Assembly (NCBI GenBank): GCA_015501075.1
Contig: JADNYJ010000008.1
Coordinates: 124,001 to 188,000, forward strand
Direction of reading: 5' to 3'
DNA from: Gymnopilus junonius
Lineage: Eukaryota; Basidiomycota; Agaricomycetes; Agaricales; Galerinaceae
Length of the DNA: 64,000 nt
In this document: positions 1 to 11,159 of the stretch, one piece after another
Position numbering within the stretch: the stretch's first letter is position 1
Layout of the letters: every line of letters starts with the position of its first letter
Notes under the pieces: generated by a model
Database searches by the model: none
Seen by the model: the letters and a program-made list of their open reading frames with translations, nothing else
What the model was told of the DNA's origin: nothing
Made by a program: the position numbers and the translations under genes

Positions 1-761
1 TCAAAATGTGAGAGACAAAAAGACTGTAATGACTTACCCTACTCCAAAGCCTGCTATAGATGGAGGGGCGTACGTGGTCGATAGTTGAAGAAAGGATAAC
101 TCTCCTAGACCTGCAATGACCATGAGCAGGCTATACATTTTTTGTTGAAGGAAAATTGAGGTGCCTGAGGAGAACGAGGCCAGGCCTATGCCCAAAAGTC
201 TCATGAAGAGACTGTCGAAGAGTGCGATTACCTACATTCACGTGGGTTCTAAGATTCAGAATAGTATACGGGACAACTCACAAGCATGCCCAAGGTGCTC
301 AGCAAACAGCAACCTATTAACCTTCTTGCATAACGTATCCGACCTTTGAGAACGTATGGCCAGGCAACTTTGGCGACGAGTGCAGGAGCAATATTACAAA
401 AGGCGATTATTCCTTTAGGTGTTGAAGGCGGAACCAAGTCCAGGGCTGCCGATAGAATGATTACATAGAGCACTGTAAGTAATAAGGTCAGACCTTTGAT
501 TCCATGAATATATTCAGCTTGGTATACCATTGTTAATGCATCCAAAGATAAAGAATGAGAAACCAAGCTTTCGTAGAAGCCATTTCTCTCTTTCTACGGA
601 GATTTAAGACATAATATAAACAAGAAATATGTAAATACGCAGTTCCGCTCACCGATTTCCTTCAAGCTCCGTCCTCCGGGTCTGTCAACCGCCTCGTCGT
701 CTATAGCAGTGTTCGGTAATGTAATGTTCAGATCATCAGGCGAGAATGTCGCTCGTGGCAT
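1..761 (-). CDS. BTN1: CLN3/Btn1 (battenin) family membrane protein, 5' part only
   Basis: This is a multi-spanning membrane protein of the vacuole/lysosome, needed for vacuolar pH and amino-acid homeostasis in the yeast Btn1/human CLN3 family. Splicing the minus strand gives exons at 653-761, 528-593, 282-472 and from 211 leftward. The start is the ATG at 759-761, followed by an acidic N-terminus. Family blocks are clear: FFIFGCINN then VLYVIILSAALDLV, PKGIIAFCNIAPALVAKVAWPY, RLLGIGLASFSS and GLGELSFLQLSTTY. The gene runs off the left edge, so the C-terminal half is missing. Around 118-165, 48 in-frame nt split the conserved ASFSSGLGE; they could be a GC-AG intron or a 16-residue insertion. 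The frame is intact. It is divergent from the BAH-PHD gene, with about 180 bp between. Confidence 0.9.
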
Positions 762-940
762 GATCTGCGCTATATATCCGTCGTTAAAGTATGAATTTGA
801 GAGGTTTACATGAAGAGGAGACGAAAGCGAGTACAGTGTCGCTGTCACAACGGGTCGGAGGCGTGACACATGGCGTTACTGCCTCCGAGACTGGTTCAAC
901 ATGTTCGCTTATCCTTCTTTTTGTTTCTTTCCGACTCAAT
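762..940. promoter_or_regulatory. shared promoter between the CLN3-like and BAH-PHD genes
   Basis: This is the only sequence between two divergently transcribed genes, so it must hold both promoters. It includes a pyrimidine-rich run just before the BAH-PHD start. I see no TATA box. The role is inferred from gene layout. Confidence 0.4.
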
Positions 941-2790
941 ATGGCTCGCGGACGACCTCCACAGGAAAAGCAACGAAGAAGGCAGCAAAATACAAAGCTG
1001 AAAATGAAGGAAATATTTCCAAAGAACAGTTTGCCAAAATGAAATCCTATGGCACTTTCGTCGGTGAGCTGGTTCCGACATCCGGGACATGAGTTTGGTT
1101 CTAATAAACCTGATAGTCAGTGACCCAGATACCGGTGAAGCAGCTTATAAATTCAAACGAGGCGATATGTACGTTCCGAACGGTCGTCTGAGCCTGCGCC
1201 CACTGAAGTTGACTTTCTAGTGCGGCAATTCTGCCTCATGGCCGTGATCCTGGCGAAGAACTCGACTTGTCAAATTACTGGGTTGGCGTTATCAAGGATA
1301 TACGTGCCTTGATTCTTGACGATGATATGAATACTGTTAGGGTTCTGTGTTTTTCCTTCACTCAATTTCTCAATGACTTCACCAGGTTTGGGCGAAAGTT
1401 AATTGGTACTACTCAGGCCAAGACGTCAAAAATGCAATCAAATCTTTGTTCGTGTCCTTGCCGCCATGTCAATTAATGTCTAGACCACAATTTATATGAT
1501 CTAGTGACCAATCCGCCATTGGAAATTATGAAAGAATCCAGGCAGAACATGAAGACATTGTGGGATCAGAATCATTTGAAAGTGAATATATTCTCGACCA
1601 TCAACTTGATTTCCGCCTCATGATTATTCTTCTAAAGGTGTCCTCAATTTAATTAAATTCAATGAACACGACCCCGAACAAGCATTTATACCCAGAGACC
1701 ATTTTTACTACCGATACTCGTTTGAACTCAGAGCACGAACAGTCAAAGTATGTTATAGCATGTATTTCACAAACCACACCGGCTCATATTTTTCTAGCCC
1801 AAGCCTGGCTCCTCAGGCTGCACATGCCTTAAACCTTATGATCCTAATGACTTGAACCCTTCCCGGGCGATGCATTTCTGCCCTCGCCCATCATGCCGCA
1901 AAGCGTATCACCAAGATTGCCTATTGGATGCCAAATCAATCGAGACCTCTCCACCTGTGCCTAAAGCCTCCACTTCTTCCCAGAAACCCGCCAAGAAACC
2001 CGAACAAACGCGGAGGAGCGCACGCAAGCATGCCAGTCCCGTCAAAAAGCCTGTACCCAGTCGACTAACATCAAAAGTCACCTTTGAAGAGGCTGATGTC
2101 GAGCCAAACGCGTCCAGCACGTCAACGAATAGCCGTGCTCTTCGCCTTCTCGCATGTTCACCCGATACAGACGATCCCGTTGACCTAGAGTTTCTCGTGC
2201 CTCTCACAATGATATCCGTCGGTCCTTCCACTTCTCAGCGCGATGCCGAGGCAGACGAGGACTCCGACACTATTGTTGCGCAACCACCAAAGAAAAAGCG
2301 ACGAGGCCCTGGCCGACCGCCTTCCTCCAGGAAAGTTCCCTCATCTTCACAAGCCCAAAATCAAATCCAAGAACCTCGATCGCTCGCCTCCGTTCTCTCC
2401 GAAATACCCTCTGACCTGCTGGAAATTGCTCAGCAGCCGATGGTCAGAGGCGGCGCGTTCATTAAGGGAGGGGTGTCAGGCAACATTGGATTCGTCACCC
2501 GCGCTCGGAGGTTGGTGTACAAGATCCTTGAAGGCGAGAAGGGCATAGCAGAAATGACGCAACGAGTGGATGTACCACTTAATGTGAATGTCAATGGGAG
2601 TAAGAGTACGAATGGGGGCAGCGGAGGAGTAAGCGGCAACTTGAACATGATGAAATGGGAGGAAGAGGTATTTGGCGCGGATAGGAGGGAAGGATTCGAT
2701 GTGGATGAGGAGAATGCGATTGTGAGGATTGCTGGCTCTAGGAAAACTTTACCTGCCTTGGTATGTCCGCACTGCAGGAGTGTGATCTAA
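941..2790 (+). CDS. BAH domain and PHD-like zinc-finger protein (chromatin-associated)
   Basis: This is a probable nuclear chromatin-binding protein. Splicing five short introns gives KYKAENEGNISKEQFAKMKS, then a BAH domain (NYWVGVIKDIRA, VWAKVNWYYSGQDVKNAIKS, NYERIQAEHEDIV, FNEHDPEQAFIPRDHFYYRY). A cysteine-rich PHD-like finger follows (CTCLKPYDP, MHFCPRPSCRKAYHQDCLLD). The long C-terminus is basic and Ser/Pro-rich with KKKRRGPGRPPSSRK, an AT-hook/NLS-like motif, and the protein ends ALVCPHCRSVI. A donor GTGAAT near 1582 restores the frame in the BAH domain. The start is uncertain: MARGRPP at 941 is one base out of frame with the conserved KATKKAAKYKAEN. Either one base is lost near 955 or translation begins at the ATG at 901. 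This architecture is common in Agaricomycetes; the binding target is unknown. Confidence 0.8.
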
Positions 2791-3200
2791 GGTTATGGTC
2801 GTGGGTTATCTTTCCAAAAACAACTGGTGACTTGTAGACTTTTGGGTTACTGTTGAGCCTACTCTCTCTTTTTCTCGCTCTTCCTCTTCATTTGATGTAA
2901 TCTGTAGTTATAGGTCTCTGGTGCTTCAAATAAAAGGTTATATCTTCTGTCTTTCTCTACTTGTTGTAATCGTGATGTCCAGTATTTCGGTGAATACATA
3001 GTGTTTCTATCGCTGACATCAGCTTTGTCCTCATGATGAAGGATTCATCAGATGAACTGTGATTCAACTTTTACATACATACATTACCAGTCATTTCAAA
3101 TACCATTCGCGCAAAACGACAAACAGAACAGGCAACCGTGATCATTGAAAGAAGCAATGTGACGTAGAGCCTACTTATATGACCTCAGTGGAAAATAATA
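2791..3200. other. convergent 3' intergenic region
   Basis: This 410-bp stretch lies between the ends of two convergent genes. It is AT-rich and holds the 3' UTRs of both. I see no coding or repeat signal. Confidence 0.4.
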
Positions 3201-4970
3201 TCAATCAAAATCAATCAGATCCTTCTCCTCTTTGAAATTAGCAAGCCAGTTTTTGATACCTCCCTTGAGAACGAAGGCAGCCGACTTTTGATCATCTCCA
3301 ATTGAATTGAGATAATCTTGGTACCTAAAAATCGTAGTTGTCAACTCAAAAGAGGAATAAGACAACAGGAGAAACAAGAACTTACCATGCAGCGGATCTA
3401 GGTCCACGACCATTGGAGCTTTGGCAGTAAAAGATCACTTTAGGCGTATCCTTGAACTTCTCATAAAACGCCGGAAGGTCATCGTAAAAGCTCTGTGCAA
3501 ACCAGTTGTGGCTTCCGCGAACGTGACCACCCTACAGCATAGTAACGTCAATTAGTTCCCTAGAGGTGTAGTAATACTTCGCAATAAAGATACTACATAC
3601 CGCATGATCGCCCTTCCGCACGTCAATGATGGCGAAATCAGATGCGGAAGCCGGGTCTCGCTTGAGGGTAATGAGTTCCTCTGCGGTAATCGAGGGTGGA
3701 GAAGATTGCGTGGCAGGATAAGCATCCCACCAACGGGAGAGGACTTTTGACGGTTCTGCTGTCGGCGTCCCGTCTTTCAAGGCATAAATTTGATATGAGG
3801 CTATCAGATTGTAAATATCGGTACCAGATTGCGAAAATGCTATAAAACTGACCGGCCCATTCGTTAACGGTAGTGTAGTTTGGTTTGGAAGGCAAAGACG
3901 CAGGAGGTGCAGGTGTGCAGCATGATGATGCAGCGGGTGCACAGCATGAAGCAGCATCCCGACTGCCTTGGTAGTACACGCTGAGGTCGTTCTTCGTATC
4001 AACAAAGAGTGTGTCTGGACATACATAAATTATAGTCCGACTTTCTGTCTGGGTTCATGTTTAATGAACTTACTTGTCAAACCTGCCTCCTTTAGGAGAG
4101 CTTTGTATTCTTCGACTTGAATTGCGCCACCAATGCAGCCAACGTATGAGGCCAAATCATTCTTGATATTGTCAGGTAGATGCTTCTTCGCAAGGATCTA
4201 AAATACAATACTGTCAACCATAATCCTGCTGAGCATAGTTCGCGACCCACATCGTCAAGAACGATCCTTCCTCCCGGCTTGAGTATCCGATGAACCTCCT
4301 TTAGGAGATTGGCTTTGCCGTCATAGGGCAGCAGGTTAACCACACAGTTTGAGAGGACACAGTCAACGGAGTCCGACTCGATGGGCAATGGTTCAGTTAA
4401 CAATGCATTAACGAAAGCTACTTGTGGCGGCTTTAAGCCTTTCTTTGCAGCGTTCTTCCGTGCAAGGTCTATCATGTCCTGGATAATTTAATTACAATGA
4501 GATACAGACATGATTTAAGGGAGAGGGGACCTACATTCGACATATCTAACCCAATGGCTTGTCCAGTAGGTCCAACTTTCTCAGCGGCAAGAAAGATGTC
4601 GATTCCTCCGCCTGATCCTAGATCAACAACAGTCTCCCCCTATTGAAGGAAGGATAGTCGCAAGATGGATCCGTGAAAGTAATTAAAACTCACCTCTTTG
4701 ATGCTCGCAGTCGCAACTGGATTCCCACAGCTCAGGCCCATGTGCGCGCCTTCTGGCACAGAACTCAGTTCTTCGTATATCCAAAGGCTTCTGCGACGTT
4801 CTTTGCATCTGTAGAGGAGTGGAATGTTGAATTCATGTAAATCATGTATATGTCTTGGACTTACAGCTCGCCGCTACGCCTTCTTTCGCTTTGGCACTAT
4901 ACGCAGCATTGACAACTCCAATGATATCTTCGGGCGAAGTAAGAGCATTAGGCGTATGATCATCAGCCAT
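3201..4970 (-). CDS. arsenite methyltransferase fused to a C-terminal rhodanese/Acr2-like domain
   Basis: The N-terminal two thirds is an AS3MT/ArsM-type SAM-dependent As(III) methyltransferase: [14 protein letters not shown] (SAM site), [44 protein letters not shown]. Cysteines sit in [15 protein letters not shown] and GCIGG, and a CC-rich stretch ([10 protein letters not shown]) follows the fold. After SYQIYALK and a linker comes a rhodanese domain: [23 protein letters not shown], then [18 protein letters not shown], which carries the C-x5-R loop of Cdc25/Acr2-type arsenate reductases. It ends [14 protein letters not shown]. Clean introns join the two halves. The start [10 protein letters not shown] is the first ATG of the clearly coding frame. 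Near 4770 one base is missing ([12 protein letters not shown]), probably a sequence error. It is divergent from ACR3 and shares its promoter. As(V) reductase activity is inferred. Confidence 0.85.
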
Positions 4971-5273
4971 GTTATCCGAGCGTAGCTGAGAAACAAAAGT
5001 ACAGGGTAAAATCTGGAGAAAAGGGATATAGAACGAAAGAAAACATCATTATCAGATCATATTGAGAACGCAACAGCCGATATTCAAATTCGAATTCAAA
5101 TGACTATGCTCGGCCAATCGGCAAACAGCTCTAAATCATTTCTCACGGTCACTTTCCAGGTCGAATTTGAAAATCAAAATCAAAATGGGAGAGATCAAAA
5201 CTGAATGAACCCACGAATTAAAAATCTACTTCCCCTTGTTCCTTCCCCCCAACCATAAATCCATTTCCCGAAC
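4971..5273. promoter_or_regulatory. bidirectional promoter of the arsenic gene pair with inverted repeat
   Basis: These 303 bp separate the start codons of the methyltransferase-rhodanese gene and ACR3. TTCAAATTCGA at 5083-5093 is repeated as its exact reverse complement TCGAATTTGAA at 5161-5171. The first arm overlaps an AATTCGAATT palindrome. A CCAAT box lies near 5113. Co-regulation by arsenic is inferred from layout; no yeast Yap8-type site was recognised. Confidence 0.5.
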
Positions 5274-6703
5274 ATGGAAGGCGAGAAATATTCTGAGAAA
5301 CGAGATACACGCTCAACCGATGAACCAACTCCAGTTATGGACAGAGAGCATGAGACTCTAGCGCCATCAGGCAAGCTTTACAGAGCACGTCGTCATTGCT
5401 TGGTCTAATGTTTTATTCCACTCCAGTGCTCTTTAAGAAACTCGGCATACTAGATCGCCTCCTTTCGCCTCTTATAATCCTTTTTATGATTATTGGTGTG
5501 ATTATTGGTGAATTTGCGCCAAGTATACAGCAAGCCTTTGACACTGTGCGCTTTCACAGCGTCTCCGTTCGTCAGTCTGCTTTTTTCAAAAAATCATTAC
5601 GAGATTGCTTACAATTATACTACCTGTTTTATTAGCCATCGCTATTGGGCTCATAGTCATGATGTGGCCTGTTCTCACCAAGGTCCAATACGAAACATTG
5701 CCTCAGGTGTTTTCGACGTCAAGGATATGGATCCACATTGGGATCTCCATGTTACTTAATTGGATTATGGGTCCCCTGATAATGCTAGGTCTAGCATGGG
5801 CCACGCTTCCCGACCTACCCACCTACCGAACGGGCGTGATCTTGGTCGGGCTTGCACGATGCATAGCCATGGTAATGATCTGGAACGAGCTCGCTCGAGG
5901 AAGTGCCGACTACTGTGCTATCCTCGTCGTCATCAATTCTATTCTTCAAATTATCCTGTACTCTCCCTATGCTTTGTTATTTATCAACACCATAGGTGGA
6001 CAGCACCGAACCGACATACATGTGTCATACGGGAATGTCGCCATTTCTGTCCTTATTGTGAGCTAACTTTTTGTTCTCTCCCTTGCGCTTCACATCTGAC
6101 TCTCTTCCATAGTACCTTGGTATTCCACTTGTGGCTGGCGTAATCACTCGGTATTCCATCTGGTATTTTTTGGGCAAAGAATTTCTCAACAAGCATTTTA
6201 TTCCTTACTTCTCGCCACTCGCCCTCCTCGGTCTTCTCTACACCATCCTCGTGATGTTCGTTTACCAAGGTCATCACATCATCCAACTTGCGTCCTGTAT
6301 TCCGCGTTTTCGTCCCGATGATCCTCTACTTTTTGATCATGTGGACGTCTGCATTCGCCTTGATATACTATCTAACACGGCGCAAGAATGGACAAGGTAA
6401 AAAGTTCGGTTACCAGATGGCCGTTGTCCAATCATTCACAGCAGGCAGTAATAATTTCGTGAGTTTCAAAACATCGCCCACTGGAATTATGTTAGCTCAC
6501 GACCTTTCGTTGTTCAGGAACTTGCCATCGCAGTGGCCATCGCGGTTTATGGCGTTAGTTCAGATCAAGCACTTGCCGCCACGATAGGACCTTTGGTCGA
6601 AGTTCCAGTCTTGCTGTCATTAACTTGGGTCGCTTTGTTCCTAGGCCGAAGGCTCAATTGGTCCATAGTCGAAGATCATGTTGGAAAGGATAGTTCGGTG
6701 TAA
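5274..6703 (+). CDS. ACR3: ACR3-family arsenite efflux carrier
   Basis: This is a plasma-membrane As(III) exporter of the BART superfamily, expected to have ten membrane spans. Exons give a 33-residue cytosolic leader, then [20 protein letters not shown] and [39 protein letters not shown] holds the conserved cysteine of the family. [38 protein letters not shown] and the signature [20 protein letters not shown] follow. The last block, [20 protein letters not shown], is also typical. The first intron (5371-5426) has a GC donor. Near 6285 the frame slips between VYQGHHII and LRPVFRVF with no usable intron, so one base is extra or two are missing. The start ATG at 5274 follows the shared promoter. 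It should act with the neighbouring methyltransferase-reductase. Confidence 0.92.
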
Positions 6704-8097
6704 TGTACATATTAGAAGGCATCGCGGTGCCTACTTCAGATATTTCAGTGTATTTTTCTATGTAGACGGATCAATTAAGCAAGGATTAATGGATGGGCAA
6801 GCAGGCAGAATATTAAGTACAGCGATCGCCAAACCCAGTACGAAGTAATAGGCCCTTCCGCCTGAAATAAGATCACAAAATCAAGTCTGATAACGGGTCT
6901 GCTGTCCACATATAGATACAAGAAATAAATTCATGGAGACGCCATAGCATCAAACAGCAGCTGAAGAGCCGAAGAGCACGACCAGGAGTGTAAGCTCGCG
7001 AGACAACCGTATGAAGGCTAAGATTCCTAAGGAAGACCCAAGCAGAAAACAAAGAGGCTTATTTTGCAGTCAAATGAGTAGACGAAAAGGGTCGATAGGA
7101 TTTTCAAGCAGCCAGACAGTAAAAGAATAAGGGTGTTATCAATTCCAGGTTGGTTCCAGGTGAAAAGAAATAGCACGACCAGTCAATCTTCGGCGAGTTT
7201 TCCACAAAAAAAGTGATTCAAAGGAGCGCAGTGCCGATGAGCCACTCGTCTGGATAAAACAAAGCTCTCCGGCCGGCGTGGCCACGTAAACACGGGATAT
7301 CAATTTTCTGTGCGTTTAATGCCTCACAAGCGCTTGAAGTTTACAGTCTTCATGCGCTTATGTATTGGGTCGGTCGTCCAAATATTTCCTTAAGCTGCTT
7401 GCTGGAGCTACTATAGTTGCCGCAAAGCTGTCAGATAACGAGCAGTGAAATCCTGTGGAATAGCAAGGATGGACGTCTGCACCCTCCTTGAGGCTACATA
7501 TGAGCGTCGAGAGGGAAGAAAAGGATTAGGATGTGGAAGGGTCATGGGATATGATACACATACTATGAGGATACCAAGCAGGTATATAGTTAAGGTCTTG
7601 AAAGCGTATATAAACCCTGAAAATACTGGGATTGTAAAACAATGGCAAGTTGAGGCAAAAGAGGAACTTTAGCTTGACTAAGGTTCATGATCAAAAGTCT
7701 AGTGGAGCGCGTTAGCCACTTAGTTCAATAGCGCCGATGCAAACTGCATGCAGCATGCAGCATTCTGCAGCCCTGGAACTAAAGTTGATGTAAAGGGACA
7801 CAAGTTGAACTGAAGGACCATGATCATGAGTGGAAGGAGCCAAGTTGGTAAAATGTAATCATATGTGTGCTCGACGGTTGCGAGAAAAGTTGATTTGACC
7901 CAACTTGCTCCCAATCTTGAATCAGCAACAAGGACCTTTGTCATCCCCCTGGTGCAGAGTCAGTCATAATGAAAATTACCCAACAAAACAAATGAGTAAG
8001 GCAAGTCCTCAAGATATCCTAATACTAAGTACCCATATACAAAGTACATCGAAAAGACCTCCAACCAAGTCTCAACTCTACGCTCAATGAAACCATG
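6704..8097. other. 1.4-kb intergenic region, no recognised gene
   Basis: Only short unsupported reading frames occur between two convergent genes. A small GCATGC-rich repeat (GCATGCAGCATGCAG) lies near 7747. I see no transposon ends, tRNA or conserved coding blocks. Confidence 0.4.
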
Positions 8098-10934
8098 TCA
8101 AGCTCTTCCAAGCAAACGCAACGCCAACTCTTCTTCATCATCCAGTCTGGTATCCGACAAGTGATTCGTCGATCGTTTGTTCCTCGAACTGGTACTTGTG
8201 TGTGAATCGAATTTATTGCGCTTCGAAGGAGGCGGGGCCATGTCCCCATCGTCATCGTCGTCTTCTGAAGGAAGGTCGAATTCAGGTGAGACGTAACCAT
8301 CATCGTCAGAGGGTGGCTCTACAACAGCTATTCCTGTCATAGGCTGGTCCACCATCGTCTAAGGCAATAAAATAATAAGCAGCAAAAACTTGTCTGAAAA
8401 GACAGAGGAGACATACAGCAGCCTTCTCCTTCTCTTCCTCTTTCTCTTCTTCTCCCTCTTCTTCTCCCTAGCCTCAGCTTTATCAAGCACATCCGCCTTC
8501 CGCAGCTTCAGCCCCTCCTCCTGCGCAAACAACTTGCCTTCCTCTTTGACTCCCTCCAGCCCACCCTTATCCTTATACCATGCATCCGGATCTGCCATCT
8601 CATAAACCTGATGTGGATTTCCCTGGTCGTCGAATATCAGCTTGCTCGGTAGGCCATTGGTGATTATCGCTTTCTTTGCGCGGCTCAGCCTTTGTTTGCG
8701 CTTGGAGAGGTTGTCTGCGTCGTCGGCGCCGCAGGCAGCCGGGTCTGATGGATCATCGAGGTCGTGGTCGGCGCGTTTAAGGACAATAAAATCGTCGTCA
8801 TCATTTGCCAGAGTGGAGGGGTCGTGCTCGATGAGTTTGGAGTAGTGCGACGAGAGAACATTCTGGTTCTGCGCTCGAACATGCGGTCATACTTAGTCCG
8901 GACCATACCAGCCTGAAGGCAGTTCTTAGTCAGAAGCCGAAAAACTACGACAATTCAAAAGGTCGTACCTTGGATGACTTGGCGTCATCAGCAGGCTTTT
9001 CCTCCTCTTCTTCCTCTGAAGACGTCTCAAACTCATCCTCAATTCAGATTGGTCTGCTTCTCTCAATGCCTCAGCTTGAGCAGCTTCCACGGCTCTAGAC
9101 GCATTCTTTTTCTGCTTGACTACCGCCTTACTGAAGAACTTGATCTTGGGCGTTCCGGGCAACCCAAGCGACTCTGCAAAACGGTCTACTGGGAGATCTT
9201 CCAATTTGAATATCGTTTTGTCTTTGTGTAGGTATATGGAGCGCATATAGGATACGAAGGCCTGTAGTAGGATGCATATGTAAATGGTATTGAAAAACAA
9301 TGAGGAGTAAATCGTACTCGCTGGCCGAGATACTTGATCTCGGCTCCTGGAACGCAAGATTTTGCAATTGATTCTGGACACTCTGCGTCTTGCTCGCCTT
9401 ATTCTTGATTTTTGAAACCTCAATACCCTTCTTCTCAAGTGCAGCTTTCATGCCCTCCTCCTCTAGGCATCAGAAACAACAGGGCCTTTCCCTTACTTCA
9501 TACCTGCCGTCCTTCCTACACGATGAATATACGTTTCTGCATCTTCCGGTGCATCAACCTGTATAACCCAGTCGATGGAAGGAAAGTCAAGCCCTCGGGC
9601 AGCAATGTCCGTTGCAATTAGGACGGCATGTTTCATTGAGATGAAGCGCTGGTACATCGTCAGCCGTGCAGATTGCTTTTGCTTGCCTTGTAGATGGAGA
9701 AGGGGTATACCCGGATGCATCTTGCAAAATGTTTCAAACACGAAGCGGACTTGCTTACAGCTCGACATGAACACGATCACTTTGGTTTGGAGATGAGTTT
9801 GATGAAGCTCCACAAAACGTCGAGCTTTTTGTCAAGATCCACCACGAGATAGTGTTGTTCGAGATTTTGGGCATTGTGTTGTTGAGGTGGATGAAGAGTC
9901 AGCTCCGACCCCAATTTGACCGGGTCTTTGAGGCTCAGGCGGGCGAGGTCCGAGACGGAGTCAGTCTGGGTGGCAGAAAAGAGGAGGGTTTGGCGGGACT
10001 TCGGAAGATGCTCCAGGAGAGCCGTGAGGGTACGCTGGAAGCCCATGTCAAGGATGCGGTCGGCTTCATCAAGGACTTTACACAGTAGCGAGTTGAAAAA
10101 AAGCGATAGAAACCATGAACGTCTTAACGTACCTAATATTTGTAAATTGCCAGCATCAAAGCCCACTGTTTGATCCATATGTTGGAGTAGTCGGCCTGGT
10201 GTGGCTACTAGGATATTCATTTTGGATAATCTCTCGCTCTCGTCCTTAACGCTCTTTCCACCGATGACGAGACCGGCTGAGAAAGTGTGATATCCGCCTA
10301 TAGATCGGAGCACCTCAAATATTTGAACGGCCTAAGATTGTATTAATAAAGGGAATAAATTTAAAGAAGCTGCAGCACATACAGCTCTCGTGTAGGAGAT
10401 ACTATAAGTGCGCCTAAACCATCGTGTAGACCCCATTTCTGACGATACAGAATCTCAAGGACTGGAACTAAAAACGCAAGTGTCTTCCGCTCCTGTCCGC
10501 GCTGCACCAAGCACGTCCTTTCCTTTGAGAGAACGAGGAATGCTGTCCCTTTGGATGTCGGTCATGTTAACAAAAAACGCTTTCTTCAGTCCTGTGGAAA
10601 GAAGAGTTATATTATTGGCCTATTTAAAAGGATTTATGCTGCACACCTCTTTTCGTGGGCTCTGAGAGCGGAAGATCAGCAAACGCTTTAACATCTTCCG
10701 AAGGTACCTAAATAAAATAATAAGGCCTTGTTGAATGGTCCTCTTCCGCAGAATAAGTTGTTTACTATGACTTACAAAGCTCATCACTTCTTTTTCAAGT
10801 TGGTCGATTATCTGCTTCTCCGTCAGTTTCTTGAGCTTCGAGGTTCGCGTCTTTGGTTTTGCATCTTTTTTCGACTTTTTGGCATTCTGAGTTCGAGAAG
10901 GTCCTGCCGTAGGAGCCACATCGCCTAGGGCCAT
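8098..10934 (-). CDS. DBP4: DEAD-box ATP-dependent RNA helicase, Dbp4/Hca4 (DDX10) type
   Basis: This is a nucleolar helicase for 18S rRNA processing in the small-subunit processome. The start is [11 protein letters not shown] at 10934, followed by a basic region ([18 protein letters not shown]). Helicase motifs in order: Q-motif region ([20 protein letters not shown]), Walker A GAARTGAGKT (after repairing two lost bases), [57 protein letters not shown] and HRVGRTAG. The Dbp4-specific extension QNLAFQEP, then [17 protein letters not shown] and [21 protein letters not shown], supports this assignment. The C-terminus is acidic then Lys/Arg-rich, ending [19 protein letters not shown]. At least six single-base slips break the frame (near 8425, 8870, 9045, 9455-9490 and 10485). 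As the gene is essential in yeast, sequencing error is the likelier cause. Confidence 0.9.
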
Positions 10935-11159
10935 TTTCCAGGAGAATGAGGGGGAGGAATAAAATAAGTATTTACGTAAGCGAGCTCCTGTCACGATGAC
11001 AGATCTTTTGCATAGCCACCAACATACGGTTCGTCTCCGACCTTCACCAGCATAACTTGAATTATCCCTCCTCGCTATCGCTGGCTACAGCTCAATACAT
11101 TAGAAATGCTGCTTTCTACTTTTTGACAAAGTTTGGCATGACGAGCAACTCCTGGCAAT

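Noticed and set aside
1545..1640. Apparent frameshift in the BAH domain
   Set aside because: A GTGAAT donor and the AAAG acceptor restore FESVLNLIKFNEHDPEQ in frame, so it is an ordinary intron.
9455..9510. Possible intron in the Dbp4-like gene after HRVGRTAG
   Set aside because: A GT..AG pair exists, but splicing would remove GKALLFLMP, a conserved coding block; one-base losses explain it better.
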